The position numbers and the translations under genes were made by a program. This document shows, piece by piece, positions 1 to 11,800 of a stretch of DNA of 54,099 nucleotides. Positions within the stretch are counted from its first letter, which is position 1. Each line of letters opens with the position of its first letter. Under the pieces are notes generated by a model. That model made no database searches, was not told where the DNA came from, and saw only the letters and a list, made by a program, of their open reading frames with translations. Source of the stretch: Diplocarpon mali (taxonomy: Eukaryota > Ascomycota > Leotiomycetes > Helotiales > Drepanopezizaceae); NCBI GenBank assembly GCA_024741835.1, contig JAENRP010000034.1:1-54099 (forward strand), given 5' to 3'.

Positions 1-71
1 ATAAAGTGATCTTTAAAGCTAAAATTAAAGATAGACTTTATATTATCTTAAAGGTAATATTATAGAAATTG

Positions 72-493
72 ACTCTTAGGCTAGACCTATAAGTGGATTC
101 CTTTAAGGAAAGTGCACTCTTTACCCTAATACAATTAAGTAAGGATAAGGAGAATAGATAGACTCTTAAGCTAGGATTATAAGTAAAATTCGTAAAAATG
201 ACTCTTAAGCTAAGACTATAGGTGGATTGTAAGATATCCTTAAAGATAACTCTTAAGCTAGGATCATAAGTGAATTTAGTAGAAATGACTCTTAGGCTAG
301 GACCGCAAGTGGATTTTGCAAATTCGCTAATAACAACTCTTAGGCTAAGATCGCAAGTGAAATTCGCAGAAATGACTCTTAGGCTAGGACTGCAAGTGAA
401 ATTCGCAAATTCATTAGAGATAACTCTTAAGCTAAGACTGCGAGTAGATCTTGCGGTTTTACTAAAAACGACTCCTAAGCCAGGCTTGCAATT
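72..493 (+). repeat. In-frame array of nine 23-bp palindromic units in family A pol, copy 1
   Basis: Nine related 23-bp units of the form ACTCTTAGGCTAGGACTGCAAGT start at 72, 162, 201, 249, 288, 336, 375, 423 and 471. Spacings are 90, 39, 48, 39, 48, 39, 48 and 48 bp, all multiples of three. The frame across the array is largely open and reads repeats of the type TLRLGLQVKFA separated by 5- or 8-residue linkers. Each unit is an imperfect palindrome, ACTC at one end and GAGT (RIP form AAGT) at the other. The array lies between the protease part and the pre-integrase motif of the polyprotein. Copies 2 and 3 carry the same array with 10 and 8 units. Confidence 0.9.
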
Positions 494-499
494 GGAAAA

Positions 500-3400
500 T
501 AGTAAAACCTCGAACTACTATTACTAGTCCTTTCCAGCTACTAATAATAAAGCATCAACTAATAATAGGCTATTAAAGCTATTAGAAGTCGAAAGCCTAT
601 TAAGGTATTAGCTAATATATAGAAGATTCGCATATTTAAGGCTAAAGAAATTAAAAGGCTTATATAAGGTCTTAACCTTAAAATAGAAGATCTAAGTACT
701 AAAGGATCGCTTAGTATGCCGAATTTGCAAGCTAATAAAACTTCAAAATCGGATATAAACTAAGCTTAATCTATAGAAAGATTTAATACTAGCGCTAATA
801 TCTATTGATACTACCGGACTATTTACAACCTTAATTAAAGGAAATAATTAGTTTTCTTAAATAGTAGATAACTCCACTTAGCAGATATAGACTATTTGCG
901 CTAAGACTAAATCTAAGCTTATAAAAAAGCTAGAAACTTAGAAAGTAATAGAGGAATACTAGACCTAATTAAAGCTAATAGCTATTAAGTCTAATAATAT
1001 ATTAAAGATTAAGGCAAAGCTTAATAAATAGGTAAAATAAGGAGTTTATTACAAACTAACTATAATATACAAAGGTTCTTATTAGAATGGCATCGCTAAG
1101 CGAAGCATTTAGCAAGTAGAAACTGACTATTGCGCTCTATTGCAAGATGCTAACCTATTACTAGAATTCTAGGACCTTGCGGTTAAGGCAGACGCATACT
1201 TATAAAATAGAATAGGTAGTAGACTAATAGTCAATAGCACTTAAATATCACTATATAAGGTATATTTTAAATAGAAACTAAGCTTAAACTATATCTGCAT
1301 CTTTAAAAGCGTTTGCTACTCTTATATTAGCCTGAAGTCCTGGCCTATAGGTATAAAGAGTAAGAAGCTAATAGACTAAGGTAGAGAGTATATATTTATT
1401 AAGTATATTGAATAGATAATAAAACAATAGATAGTATATACGCTAAATCTAAGGTAAGTAATCATATCCTTAGTAGTTAAGTTCGACGAATCTCGAAATA
1501 GGAGGGAGCTATCCTTAAAGCTCTATATACTTAAAGATTCGTAAGGTATACTACTTAATAGTAATACTATTAAGCCGAACTAATAACCCCTTTCTCTTAG
1601 CTTAAGCATATTAAGCGCACCTGCTAATCGACGACCTGCTAATCGCCTAAAGGTCGAATAGATCATTCCTATCGTCTGCGAACTGCCTAAAGTATAGAAC
1701 AACTTTAATATTATTATCCTTTTAGTTAAAGCACCTATAGTAAAGGATATTCCTAAAATAGGTATAAGTAACGATAAGCCTCTACTATTAGAAAGCAATT
1801 CCTTAGATAATAAGCCTATAGAACCTATAGCTAAACCTACGCCTTTAAAGAGGAATAGAGACTTAAAACTAGAAGATACCTTAAACAAACGCGAGTCTAA
1901 GCGTATCTAAGCTATAATAGCATATAAGATCTATAAGCTTAAACTCTAATAGAGCTTTAATAAAGATAATATATTCTTAGCTACTAGGAAGATAATGAAA
2001 ATCTCTCTTCTAAAGACGTATAATAAAGCTATTAACAACCTAGAGAATAGAATAGCATAGAATAAGGCAATCTAAGAGGAGATAAGCTCTCTTATTGCAA
2101 ATGGTATATAGATAAAGGAACTAATACTAAAGGATATGAACCTAGTATTAATAAAGTAGGTCTTTATAATTAAGATATATATAGATAGGACCTTAAAACA
2201 TTATAAGGCAAGGCTTATAGCTAAGGGCTTCTCCTAATAGTATAAAGAAGACTACTTTAATACATTTGCGCCGATAGTTCGCATAGATACCCTTTGCATA
2301 TTTATAGTAATAGTAGCCGCTAAGGACCTTAAATGCAAATAGTATAATATTAAAAATGCATTTACTAAAGCAATTATAAAGGAACGGATTTTTCTCTCTT
2401 AACCTAATAGTATTCTTATACGCGCTAGCTACTCCCTTTATATACTCTGCAGTATCTATAGGCTTAAATAATCAGCCTATAATTAGAACCTCTTATATAG
2501 CTTTACTTTAGTAGAAATGGGATTCGTTTAAAGCCTAGCTGACCCTTATCTATTTACCTATGCTAAGCGTAGAATTAAGTTGCTATTATATATTAACGAT
2601 ATTGCTATAGCTATAAAAACAACTACTTAATTAGATTAGTTCTTTATAATGATTTAGAAACATTTTAATATTAAGGATCTAAGGGGAATTTATAAAATCC
2701 TTAGCATTTGCATTATAAGGAACCGCTCTACTTAAGAACTCTAGTTAAATTAAGAGCAGTATATTAAAAAGATCTTAGACCGAATAGGACTTTCTACTTA
2801 TGCTCCCAACTTTAAGCTAAAGCGTACTCTAATCGAAGGAAAGTATAATAAGTTAGAGCCTATTAATAAAAATAAGTAGAAAGGAGATCTAAAGAAGTAC
2901 TAATAAGATATTAGAGCAATTATATATACTATAGTATATATAAGACCAGATATCGCCTTTATTACTAGGCAACTTAATCAGAACTTAAAGGATCCGACGA
3001 TTCGATATAAGAATGTAGTCAAGCGACTTAGAAGGTACCTTCAATTAATAATCATATAAAAGGTAAGATATAGACTAACGAAACATATAAGCGCAAAGCT
3101 TAAGGTATATACCGATTCCGACTGGGCAAATATAAAAGGTTGGAAAAGTATATTTAAAAGCGTAGCAGTGCTATATAGTAAACCTATATTATAGGAAAGT
3201 AGGAAGTAGAAATCAATAGCTACTGCAAGTATTAAAGCCAAATATATATTAATATTATTAAATTGCAAGTAAGGATTATAAATCGCCTAAGTTCTAAAAG
3301 ATATAGGTTTTACTAAGTATATTAAATAAGATAGGAACTATATTAATCTCTAAGTAGATAATATAAGGGCGATTGCACTTACTAAGAATCCATACTTATA

Positions 3401-3570
3401 TAAGCGATCGAAATATATTAATATTACTTACTACTTTATCTACGACCTTATTGCAAAGAATAAGTTATTAATTACCTATATCCTAACCGATCGAATAGTA
3501 GCAAATGGATTTATAAAGTTATTAAAGATAGTTGCAAAGTTCGAAGCGTTTAAAGATATGCTAAGGTTGT
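500..3570 (+). pseudogene. Copia family A pol remnant (integrase, RT, RNase H), copy 1
   Basis: Recognisable segments in order are: a Cys-x-x-Cys pre-integrase motif (CRIC) and the integrase start ISIDTTG near 690-820; a region matching the copia integrase Asn-Gly-x-Ala element near 1090; the RT signature KARLIAKGFS at 2206-2235, followed by two stops where Gln-Gln is expected and then YKEDYFNTFAP; a catalytic box reading YINDI near 2590, where copia normally has YVDD; YTDSDWAN of RNase H near 3110; and the end motif ALTKNPYLYKRSKYI near 3370-3420. The product would be the enzyme part of the retrotransposon polyprotein. Stops are almost all TAA/TAG at expected Gln or Trp sites, consistent with RIP, so it cannot be expressed intact. 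The first Asp of the YVDD box reads Asn, another G-to-A change. Confidence 0.88.
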
Positions 3571-3604
3571 AGAAGATAGTAGGGGCTTAGCAGGCTTAAG
3601 GACA

Positions 3605-3754
3605 ACTCCTAGGCCCGCCTTATAAGTTAGGTTATATAGTCTTATAAAGGAAAGTTTTTAAATCGACTCCTAGGCCTAGATCGCAAGTCAAGTTATATAG
3701 TCTTATAAAGGAATATCTTTTAGGAAATTTGACTCTTAATCCTACCTTATAAAT
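3605..3754 (+). repeat. Three 23-bp palindromic units before the 3' LTR, family A copy 1
   Basis: Units at 3605-3627, 3666-3688 and 3732-3754 match the palindromic unit of the pol array. They lie after the end of the pol frame and about 140 bp before the LTR. Spacings are 61 and 66 bp, not multiples of three, as expected outside a coding frame. The same triplet occurs in copy 3 (31,663, 31,727 and 31,792 on the inverted strand) and copy 4 (40,524, 40,585 and 40,650). Confidence 0.85.
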
Positions 3755-3892
3755 AGGATTAGTAATTTCAATAGAGGTTGCTATTAATTGATTATTTTTA
3801 ATTTAAAAAGATACTTAAAAGTTAGATTAGCGCAAAAGGATAATTATTATTTTCCCAACTGCAGGTCAATTGGAGTAAGGTCTAAGTAGGGG

Positions 3893-4087
3893 TATTAAGA
3901 TAGGTAATATAGCTATTATTCTAATGTATTATCATATGACCCTATTGCTTAATCAATAGGATATTGATATATATATAGCTATAGGAAAGAAAGGGGTAAC
4001 CTTCCTTCCCTAACTCTTACTAATATATCGACTATCGACCTTTAGAAGTTTCCTATACCTACTGCGCCGACTCATTTAAGCTCAATA
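3893..4087 (+). repeat. Family A 3' LTR, copy 1 (195 bp)
   Basis: The LTR begins TATTAAGATAGGTAATATAG, the RIP form of TGTTGAGATGGGTG seen at the right end of copy 3, and ends TTAAGCTCAATA. Five other copies of this LTR are in the window, all 195 bp when complete: 21,496-21,672 with 29,282-29,299; 29,386-29,580; 31,330-31,524; 37,259-37,453; and 40,811-41,005. The pre-RIP ends are inferred to be TG and CA as for other LTRs. Confidence 0.92.
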
Positions 4088-5250
4088 CTTAAGAACCTAA
4101 CAAATTTTCTACTTCTAATGCTATTTCCCTATAGCTTTTTTATACCTTCTTAAATGGTAAAATAATTTAATACCTATATAGCCTTTGCTATAGGTTAGTA
4201 TATCTTAAAGATTTTGCTAAGCCCTTATAGGGTATTATTAGTAGTAATATTAGTTATAAAGTAGGTTTGGAAAAGTATACTATAGGTATTACCTATAAAC
4301 TGCAATAATCTTTTTATACACTTATTCTTCTTATCTCGATTTTTCTAAAATAAATCTACTGAATTAGCATACCCTTAATATTCCTATAGAAATTTTTCAC
4401 AATCGATCCCTTTTATCTTAAGCTTATTCTTAAGAAAATCATCAAAGCCTAAAAATCCTTCTTTTATAGTAGAAATTCTATAGTTTAACACTTTTATAAA
4501 TAAGTTTAAGAATACTTACTATTCTATTTTACCTAATGTTCTATAAGTGCTTACTATATCTTCTAATAATCTTAAAGCTTTTCCATCTTATAAAAAGTTA
4601 CCCTTTAATATTAGTTTATTATTAGCAGTATTTAAGGGTTTGCTGCCTAAAGCTATAACTAATATATTCTTCTTAAGTATAGCTTTCTTACTTAAGCTTA
4701 GTGGTACTATAATAAATTATTTAGTAGGGGGGGGGGGGTAGTTTCAAATAAAGAGATGATTATTTAAGAAAGATTAACGATATAGGAGGCTTATACTAGA
4801 AAAGATTGATAATAAAAGATAATAGTAGTAGTACTGGTATTATGGGTCTAGTGGGGTTATAGAAAAAGTAAAAAAAGTAAAATCGTAGTGCGGGGAGAGG
4901 CTTATTTATAGAGTTTGAAATCGCGCTAGTGTATAAAGGAAAAGTAGGTATAATAAGCTTGGAAGTAGGAATAAAAAGTAGGGTATGACGTATATAAGGA
5001 CCTATAATTAGTAAATAACAATTGTCAAAGGTAAGGACGATATTTCAAAGGTAAGCGTTAGAAAGTTGCATATAAAGGGAATAATTAAAGAATGAATTAT
5101 ATAAAGAGTAAAGTAAATAAAGAATATATATAGAATAGAATAATAAGTTAAGAATAAAGAAATATAGGTATATAAAAAGTAGATAATCCTTAAAAAATTC
5201 AACTTCTAATTCGCAATCTCTTTAAATGGTTTTTAAAGGGGGGTAGTAGA
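4088..5250. other. RIP-altered AT-rich stretch with no recognisable gene
   Basis: This stretch separates copia A copy 1 from the next degenerate region. It is AT-rich, with short open frames that look accidental and no motif I recognise. A run of 12 G at 4727-4738 stands out in otherwise G-poor sequence. It could be flanking sequence of the copy 1 insertion or part of a further degraded transposon. Confidence 0.5.
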
Positions 5251-8200
5251 CTTAATTCTCTAGGCTTAAGTCGACTCAATTATTAGTTCTATTATCACTT
5301 TGGAGTCTTCTTCTCTTATATTAATTCTCATTTCTCAGCGATTTCTCAGCTTTAGGGACCTCTTTTAAAGGATCTTCTATTAGTACCCTTAGATTTAGTG
5401 ACTAAGGTTCATCTGAACCATCTTATAGGCTTAAGCTAGCTAAGTTCAACCTTACTCGTAGGCTAGGCTCGCGAGTTAGTCTTAGCGTTTTTAAATTTAA
5501 GGGTAAAAATAGGAGATTAGTTCCTAAATCAGGGTCTAATACTATACTAATATCTTAGTTTGTCTCTTTTCCGAATTTTCTTATAATAATGCCTTTATCA
5601 ATTAGTGCATTAGGCTCTTAGATAGCATTTACTTTATTATACTATCCCTAAGACTTGAGTCTATAAAGAAGCGACTTAGTATTTATAACGTTCATCCAGG
5701 CCTTAATAAGGGCGTTAAAAAGCTTTTAATTATATTCTATAAGGTAGATTTTCAATTCGTCTTTATTAAAAAGAAATAACTCTTATACTTCGATTATAAC
5801 TAATAGATCCGTCTAAGAGCATTAATTAATAATAGCTTTAAAGAGGCTACTATAGTTCTTAAGATAAAAAGCTGCCTTAAAAGGTATAGTGATTCTACTT
5901 GCATTAATCTATTAAAGTACTAGAGGTTGCTTTAAAGTAAAGACTAAAAAGACAAAATCGGAGATTCGAGTCTTATTTTCTAAGGTATTTTTATTAAGGA
6001 TGGCTGTATAGTTATTATAAAAGGCTATAAAACTACTAGTCCTATAAGAATTATCCGAAAGCATTTTAAGAAGGTATCCTTGTTTTATTATTACTATAAT
6101 TAGATTGCTATTATTAGTAATAAGTCGCAAGATCTCCTTTTGCTTTAATTTTACGGTTATTTGAGCTAGTTGAGATTTTGAACCGAGTACTTAGGAAGTC
6201 TATCAACTTATCTTTTTCGCAGATAGAGTGAGTTTTATAGTCGATTAAGAGCCGACCTACCTATTAAGGCTTTTAAAAGCTGGCCCTTATCCGATCGGTA
6301 GGATCTAATAATCTAAGACTTGCTTTCTAATAAAATTAACTTATAGGCCAGGACTATAAGTAAAAATCGGAATTTCTTTATTAGTAGCACTTGTATCTCT
6401 CTTTATTGAAATGACTTAATTATAAAGACTAAGGCTAATTAATTAGGGAGGTTTAAAGTAGGCTATAAGCTGATAGGTTCCTCTACTTCTTACTATTATA
6501 GCTAAGAGGTAGAGTCTATGGTACATTCGAAGGACTTATTAAATAAGATTAAATATTATATTATAAAGAAAATAAGAAGGTATAAAGGTCGCGCTATCTA
6601 TAGGGTAGAAGTGATAAAGATACATCTCTACTTTTTATCTTATAATAAAGAGGAATATACCTATAAAAGTACTATTATTAATAGTAAAATTGTCGGTTAG
6701 GAAGCGGCATCCGAAGGGCTTAGGCATTACAATTGACCCTTCTTCTTCTATTTCCTCTTGCTATTTATTACTTAATAATATCGATAAGAAGGAATTGTTT
6801 TATTCAATTAGCTCTAACGCTTTTAAGGCTTTAGGATCAGTCTTGAATTTTATAGCACCTAAAGATGCCTTTATTATTAATAGGTTGAATTTGCATATCT
6901 TTAAAGAGATAAAGAACTGATTATTAAGGTAGATTAGAAAAAGATCAATATCTTCTATTATATAAAGAAGTTCAAGGTATTTAATAGTTTTATTAATATT
7001 AAATCCTTTATAATTAAGACTATAGTAAACTAAAAGAGAGTAAATATAAAGGTCGCAAAGTCTTCTCCCTTCGATTCTTATACTAAGAAGATACTATCAA
7101 AAGCGAGTCTTTATTATAAAGGACACTTGAATATTATATCGTTCTTTAAGCTTAAGGTTAAGAATAACCGATTAAAGCGCGTTGCTATAATTACAAATAT
7201 CCTAATTAATAGATTCCTCTTTGCGTTCTCTTTCTTATAAGATAAAATAGTCTCGTTCGGCATCTAAGAGATTAGGTTTTTAACTTTTATAATTATTAAA
7301 GAATTAAATAATATCTATAAGGGCGAACTTATCTAAGATAAGCTATTAAATCTATCTAATAGCTCTCTTAATTATCTTTAAAGCAGTTGGAATAGGGTCT
7401 TCCCTTATATTATCATTTCTAAAACGGTTATATATAAATATAAAGAAGTTAAAAACTAGCTCCTTTAAATTATTAAAGAAAGAGTCTAAGCGAGCGCGCA
7501 ATCCTTTAATTTCAAATTGCAAATTAGCTAAAGTAGCTATCGAATAATCTATCCTTTTTAAAGGTCAAGCTAAAATAGGTCGTTTAGCTAAAGGAGAGTC
7601 CTTTGAAGATTCTGAAAATTCTAAAAAGGCTATGCTAAGCGTTTGGGCAGTTTATTCGATAGCAGTTTTTAAAATCATTTTAATAAGAGGTAGGTTAGAT
7701 TCAATTCTAAAATTCTTATTTCTAACTCTTAGTCTAAGACTATAAGTTAAATCATATAGTTTAGCACTTATTATATCTTTAAGTTAAGAAGCGAATTTTA
7801 AAGCAGGCTTAATTATAAATAACCAATTTCCTTCTTTATTATTAAAGAAATCTTATCTAAACCCTAGTATAGGAGTCTAGTTCTCTTTTAAAATAAGTAA
7901 ACTATAAGTAAAAGCGCAAAGCCCTAGTATATTAATAATAGTATTATTAGGTAGGGTAATATCTATAGCCTAATTTGATCTTTTTATAGCCTTATTAGCT
8001 ACTATAAGTACTATATTAGATAAGCCTATAAATCTGCAACCGCGAATTCGATTGCTTTAGAATTTTACTACTCCTTTTTAAATAATAAAGAAATTGAGAA
8101 TCTAAATAGCTTTAGCTATAAGAGTATTTTCCTTAAGAATTTTTAATAACACTCGCCTTCTATTATTAGAATCAATATTTATTAAGAAGCGCAAATAAAA

Positions 8201-8990
8201 TAGGAGTCCTCTTTTATTAATAGCTAAATTATCTAATTGTTAAATAGATTCTTCCCTTTTATCTTAATCCATTTTGAAAGTGTTAGCTAAGGTTATATAT
8301 TAATCTGTATCAGCTAAGAATTCCTCTTTAGAGATTCCCTTTAGTCTTAATTCTTTAATTAAGAAGTTGTCAAATTAGAGAATTCCAAGGGCTACTTAGG
8401 TTGAAAGGTTATTAATGGCATTTGCGTAAGCTAAAAGGAGTTTTTATTACTCTATATCTCTTAAGGCTATATAGGTCGATTTGAAGTTCTCTAATAATGC
8501 AATAGCTCTGCTATCTTAAGAGAAGTTTATAACTAGTGCTTATTTATCTCCTATTATAGCAGATAAAACCATTTGTAAGTTCTTTAAAGGTATATTATTT
8601 ATAAAAGATAGGGAGTATAAATAAGAAAGTTTAATAGGATATAAGAATTAAAAGGGCATATAAGCTGCAATAGGTTTACTATATATATATTAAGGAAATT
8701 GGACTTTTTATTTATTATTTAAGGAAAGTAATAGGAATGCTATAATTAAAGGCTAATATTAAGAATATAAAATAAGTTAGAGTAAGTAAGAATTTAAGGT
8801 GATCCTAAAAGATCTATATCTTAAATAATAAAGGAGGTGACCTTACTGAAAATATAAAAATAAGGATTAAAGGAAGGTAGGATAATTAATAAGCTAGGAA
8901 ATTGTTTAATATTCCTATTTACGTTCTTTAGATATTTTAAGAATAATAACTTAAGGTTGCGATTAGTTAGGTATTTTAATATTCTTTACT
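5250..8990. other. RIP-altered repeat-like region, partly a minus-strand coding remnant of unknown identity
   Basis: No complete gene is present. Three single 23-bp palindromes lie here (5454-5476, 6339-6361, 7725-7747). Between about 7,500 and 8,650 the minus strand reads as a protein broken only by TAA/TAG codons. It includes stretches such as LRLKGISKEEFLADTD and a following Met-Asp-x-Asp-Lys start-like segment. It is hydrophilic and Leu/Lys/Glu-rich, which would fit a retroelement Gag, but I could not match it to a family. The part from 5,250 to 7,500 shows only short accidental frames. It could be the 5' portion of another element or the 3' tail of gypsy D. Confidence 0.45.
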
Positions 8991-9049
8991 TATAGGACCG
9001 GCTTATAGGTTAAGTTGGAAAAATCTTAGTCTTTGTTTAAGGGTTTAAA

Positions 9050-10420
9050 GTTGCTTATATTACCGTTAGTTCTTATAGAAGATTCGGAGGTTATATCAAT
9101 TTCTGATTCATCTTTTAAAGGGAATAAGGTCTAATCGCATTAATAAAAGCGCTTTAATTAATTAGCTGCAAAGGTTCCTTTAATATCGACTCTATTAAGT
9201 TCTTAAAGAGAATAGTATCCCTTTTCTTTTTACTTAGACTTAACCTTAAATAGACTAAGCTATTAATAGTTAAGTTTAATATCTGCTAATATATTAATAC
9301 TTCTTATAATATTATAGACTAGGATAAGATTATCTTTTCGAATAGGGTGCGTTTTAAGTACTTTAAAAGCAGCCTATGCTTCCTTAGCTTTTTCCTAATA
9401 TCATTTCTTTCGTAAAATGATTTCCTTTATATTTATATCTTAGAGCTTAAGTTGTTAATATCTTATTATAAGTAAATTGGAACAGTTCTAAATTTGACTA
9501 TAGTCGAATAATCTTTAAATAGGCTATTGGGATTTAAAAGAGAGCTATGCCTCTCTACTATAGATAAGGAAAAATAGTATAACTCCAGTCGGTTTATAAA
9601 TTGTCGTTCGATAAGTAAAGAGTATTCTATAAAAGTGTTTTATCTAATTCTTAAATCCTCTATAAGTAACTTTAGATAGCCTATTAAGAATATCGCAATA
9701 TCCTTGCTCTATTACTCTATTAGCTTTTAAGTTATACGCTAAGATTTGAACCTATTTAATGCTATATTTTTATAAAAAAGCTTCAACTACTCCTTTATTT
9801 TCAAGGCCCTTATTAATAGTTAGTCTGTTAAAAAGTCTATAGCAATAGACTATATCTTTTTAAAGGAACTTTGCAATAGATTCAGAGTTAGCAGATTTCA
9901 AAGGTTGTCCTTTAGGCCATTCTAATAAGTCTTCCTTTATTAGAATAAAATATATAATCCTATTTTCAATTATTAGTACTTATATAATATTAAGACTGAC
10001 TTTATAAAAAAGGCCTAATAGCTAGGTTAGAAATAGGGGATTCTCTTTACAACTAGGTTTTCGTTTCTAATAGGGAATACAACTTTTCATAAAAGCTTTA
10101 TAGTCCTTAAAAGAACCCTTTTAAAAGAATTTCCTTAAGAGTCGGTGGTAAGTGGACTTAGCTCTTTAGTAGCCAGTTTCCTTATAAATATCTTAGATAG
10201 CCTTAGCCCTTAGTTTTTTATTATTTAAATAGAATTATATAAAGTATAAGTTATTGCTTCTTTTAAATAATCGTTTTCCTTATATTAGATAAATTAAAGC
10301 TTTAGCTTTAAATTTCTAAAAATCCTTAAGAGCAACTATCTTTAGTCGTTTAAGCGTAATTAAAAATTTCGCGATTTCTTTAAAGTTACTTAAGTAGTTA
10401 GGTAATAAAATTCTCTTATT
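9050..10420 (-). pseudogene. Gypsy D integrase remnant
   Basis: Around 9,870-9,790 the minus strand reads LTINKGLENKGVVEAFL, corresponding to the integrase core motif DGGPENKG. It continues with ANRVIEQGYRDILNRLSKAT, the usual region with the third catalytic residue (Glu of EQGY). The C-terminal part near 9,180-9,130 reads DIKGTFAAN, matching the GTFAGNRLKRF tail of fungal gypsy integrases. The catalytic Asp of DGG is replaced by Asn-Lys, as expected from G-to-A changes. A 23-bp palindrome follows at 8,988-9,010 in the same frame. Confidence 0.85.
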
Positions 10421-10539
10421 TGACTTATAAGCTAGGACCGCGAGCCGAGTCCCTTTAAGGTAATATATTAATAGATAACTAACTTCGTTCTCTACCTACT
10501 TATTAATATCTATTTTATCTTCTTTAATCAAATTAGAAG

Positions 10540-11100
10540 GGTAGGGATAAGTTCTTCTTAAAAGGCTATCGGCGGCGGTGTTTTTTATTCCTAGAATGTA
10601 TTTGACTTTAAAGTCCATTAGTCTTATTTAAGCAATCTATTTCATTAGCAAGGCTTTTAGTAGGTCGCTTGCAGTTCTATTCAATTATTCTACTAGCACT
10701 TTAGTATCGGTTTCGAAAATAAAGTAAGTACTATAAAGGTTGCTTCTTATCTTTTTCATTACCTTTAAGGCGCCTTTGCATTCTTATTTAATAGTATTAT
10801 ACTTTATCTCCGCTGGATTCTAAAGACTACTTTCAAAGCGAGCTAGATGTCTTTTCTATTAGCTATTAGCTTATTAAAGGATAGTACCCTATCTGATTAA
10901 GCTTACGTCAACTATTAGTATAATTGGCCTAGCGTCGGCTCTATAGTCTATTTTAATTAGATATAGCGCTTTAAGCAACGCTTGCTTTAGTTGTTTTATA
11001 GCCTCTATTTAAGGTTCCTCCTATTGAAACTCAGCCCCTTTCCAAAATAAGGCATAAATAGGTACTGCCTTTTTAGCGAAATCCTTAATCTAAATGCAAT
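10540..11100 (-). pseudogene. Gypsy D RNase H remnant
   Basis: The end of the domain reads MDFKVKYILGIKNTAADSL at about 10,625-10,560, matching the conserved RNase H end of gypsy elements (DF-V-Y-PG--N-AADALSR). The upstream part is RIP-damaged. The domain would remove the RNA template during reverse transcription. Confidence 0.8.
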
Positions 11101-11149
11101 AGTATACTATAATGCTAATAAATGCGCGAGCTTCTGCTACATTATTATA

Positions 11150-11800
11150 CCTCTTCTATTTGTCGATTTTAAGTACTTTAGTCCTTTAAGGACTTTAGCC
11201 ATTAGAATTAGTAATAAAACTAACAATTTCTATTAATAGAAGATAGTATTATAACTTTAGACTAACTGTTGCTCTTACCCTTTTGAATTATATAAGCACT
11301 TAGTCTAGGTTTTGAATATATTTTATTATAAATCGTTATATACTAGGGAGAACTTCTTTATAATTATAGAATGATCTTAATCCTTTTACTCTTATATCAT
11401 CTATATAAAGGAGCGTAATATTAGGTATGCAATTTACTAATATCTTATAAATTACTTAGATAAATTAAGCAATCGAATTTATAGCCCCTTAAGGTAATCT
11501 TATTATCTAAAGTAGCTTAAGAGGGGTTTGAATTGCTATTATATCTTTCGATTTAACATTAAGAATAAATTGGTTATATTTAAAGAAGAAGTTAATAAAA
11601 GAGCTATAGGTTAATCTTGCGAATTTATTTGAGAACTTATCTATATTCGAAGGAATATTAGCATCTCTAACAGTTACTCGGTTTATCTTTACTACTACTA
11701 TTATTAGTTTATAAGTTCCCTTCTCTTTCTTAATAATTAGGAACCATTTATTCCTATAAGGGCTATTATAGAACTTAAGAATACCTTACTTTAGCCTATC
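11150..11800 (-). pseudogene. Gypsy D reverse transcriptase remnant
   Basis: Near 11,760-11,640 the minus strand reads YRNKWFLIIKKEKGTYKL, then INRVTVRDANIPSNIDKF. These are the fingers/palm motifs of fungal gypsy RTs (NPWFLV-KK, RDA-PP--DEF). The catalytic box near 11,410 reads LLYIDDIRVKG, with both Asp residues kept, and the VKG after it is typical of this fungal group. Other positions carry RIP stops. Confidence 0.85.

Larger units (their letters stand above)
1..4087 (+). mobile_element. Copia LTR retrotransposon family A, copy 1 (5' end outside window), RIP-degraded
   Basis: This is the 3' two thirds of a Ty1/copia element read on the plus strand. It starts inside the polyprotein gene and ends with a 195-bp LTR. 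The same sequence recurs in inverted orientation at 16,410-21,672 and 31,330-37,453, and in pieces at 29,386-31,329 and 40,237-41,005, which defines the family. Integrase, reverse transcriptase and RNase H segments follow one another in copia order (integrase before RT). Frames are broken by many TAA and TAG codons at positions where glutamine or tryptophan is expected, and base composition is strongly AT. The element should be immobile. The PBS and gag end lie outside the window. Confidence 0.9.

Noticed and set aside
72..493. The regularly spaced palindromic repeats suggested a CRISPR-like array.
   Set aside because: The linkers are themselves repeats of two types, spacing is coding-constrained, and the array is inside a retrotransposon gene of a eukaryote. 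No cas genes are present.
1580..1888. A 102-codon open frame on the minus strand, with matching frames at 17,709-18,017 and 33,525-33,839 (plus), similar in all three copies.
   Set aside because: It is the reverse complement of the integrase-RT linker in copia A pol. C-to-T and G-to-A changes make stops in the sense frame (CAA, CAG, TGG) but not in this antisense register, so it stays open by default.
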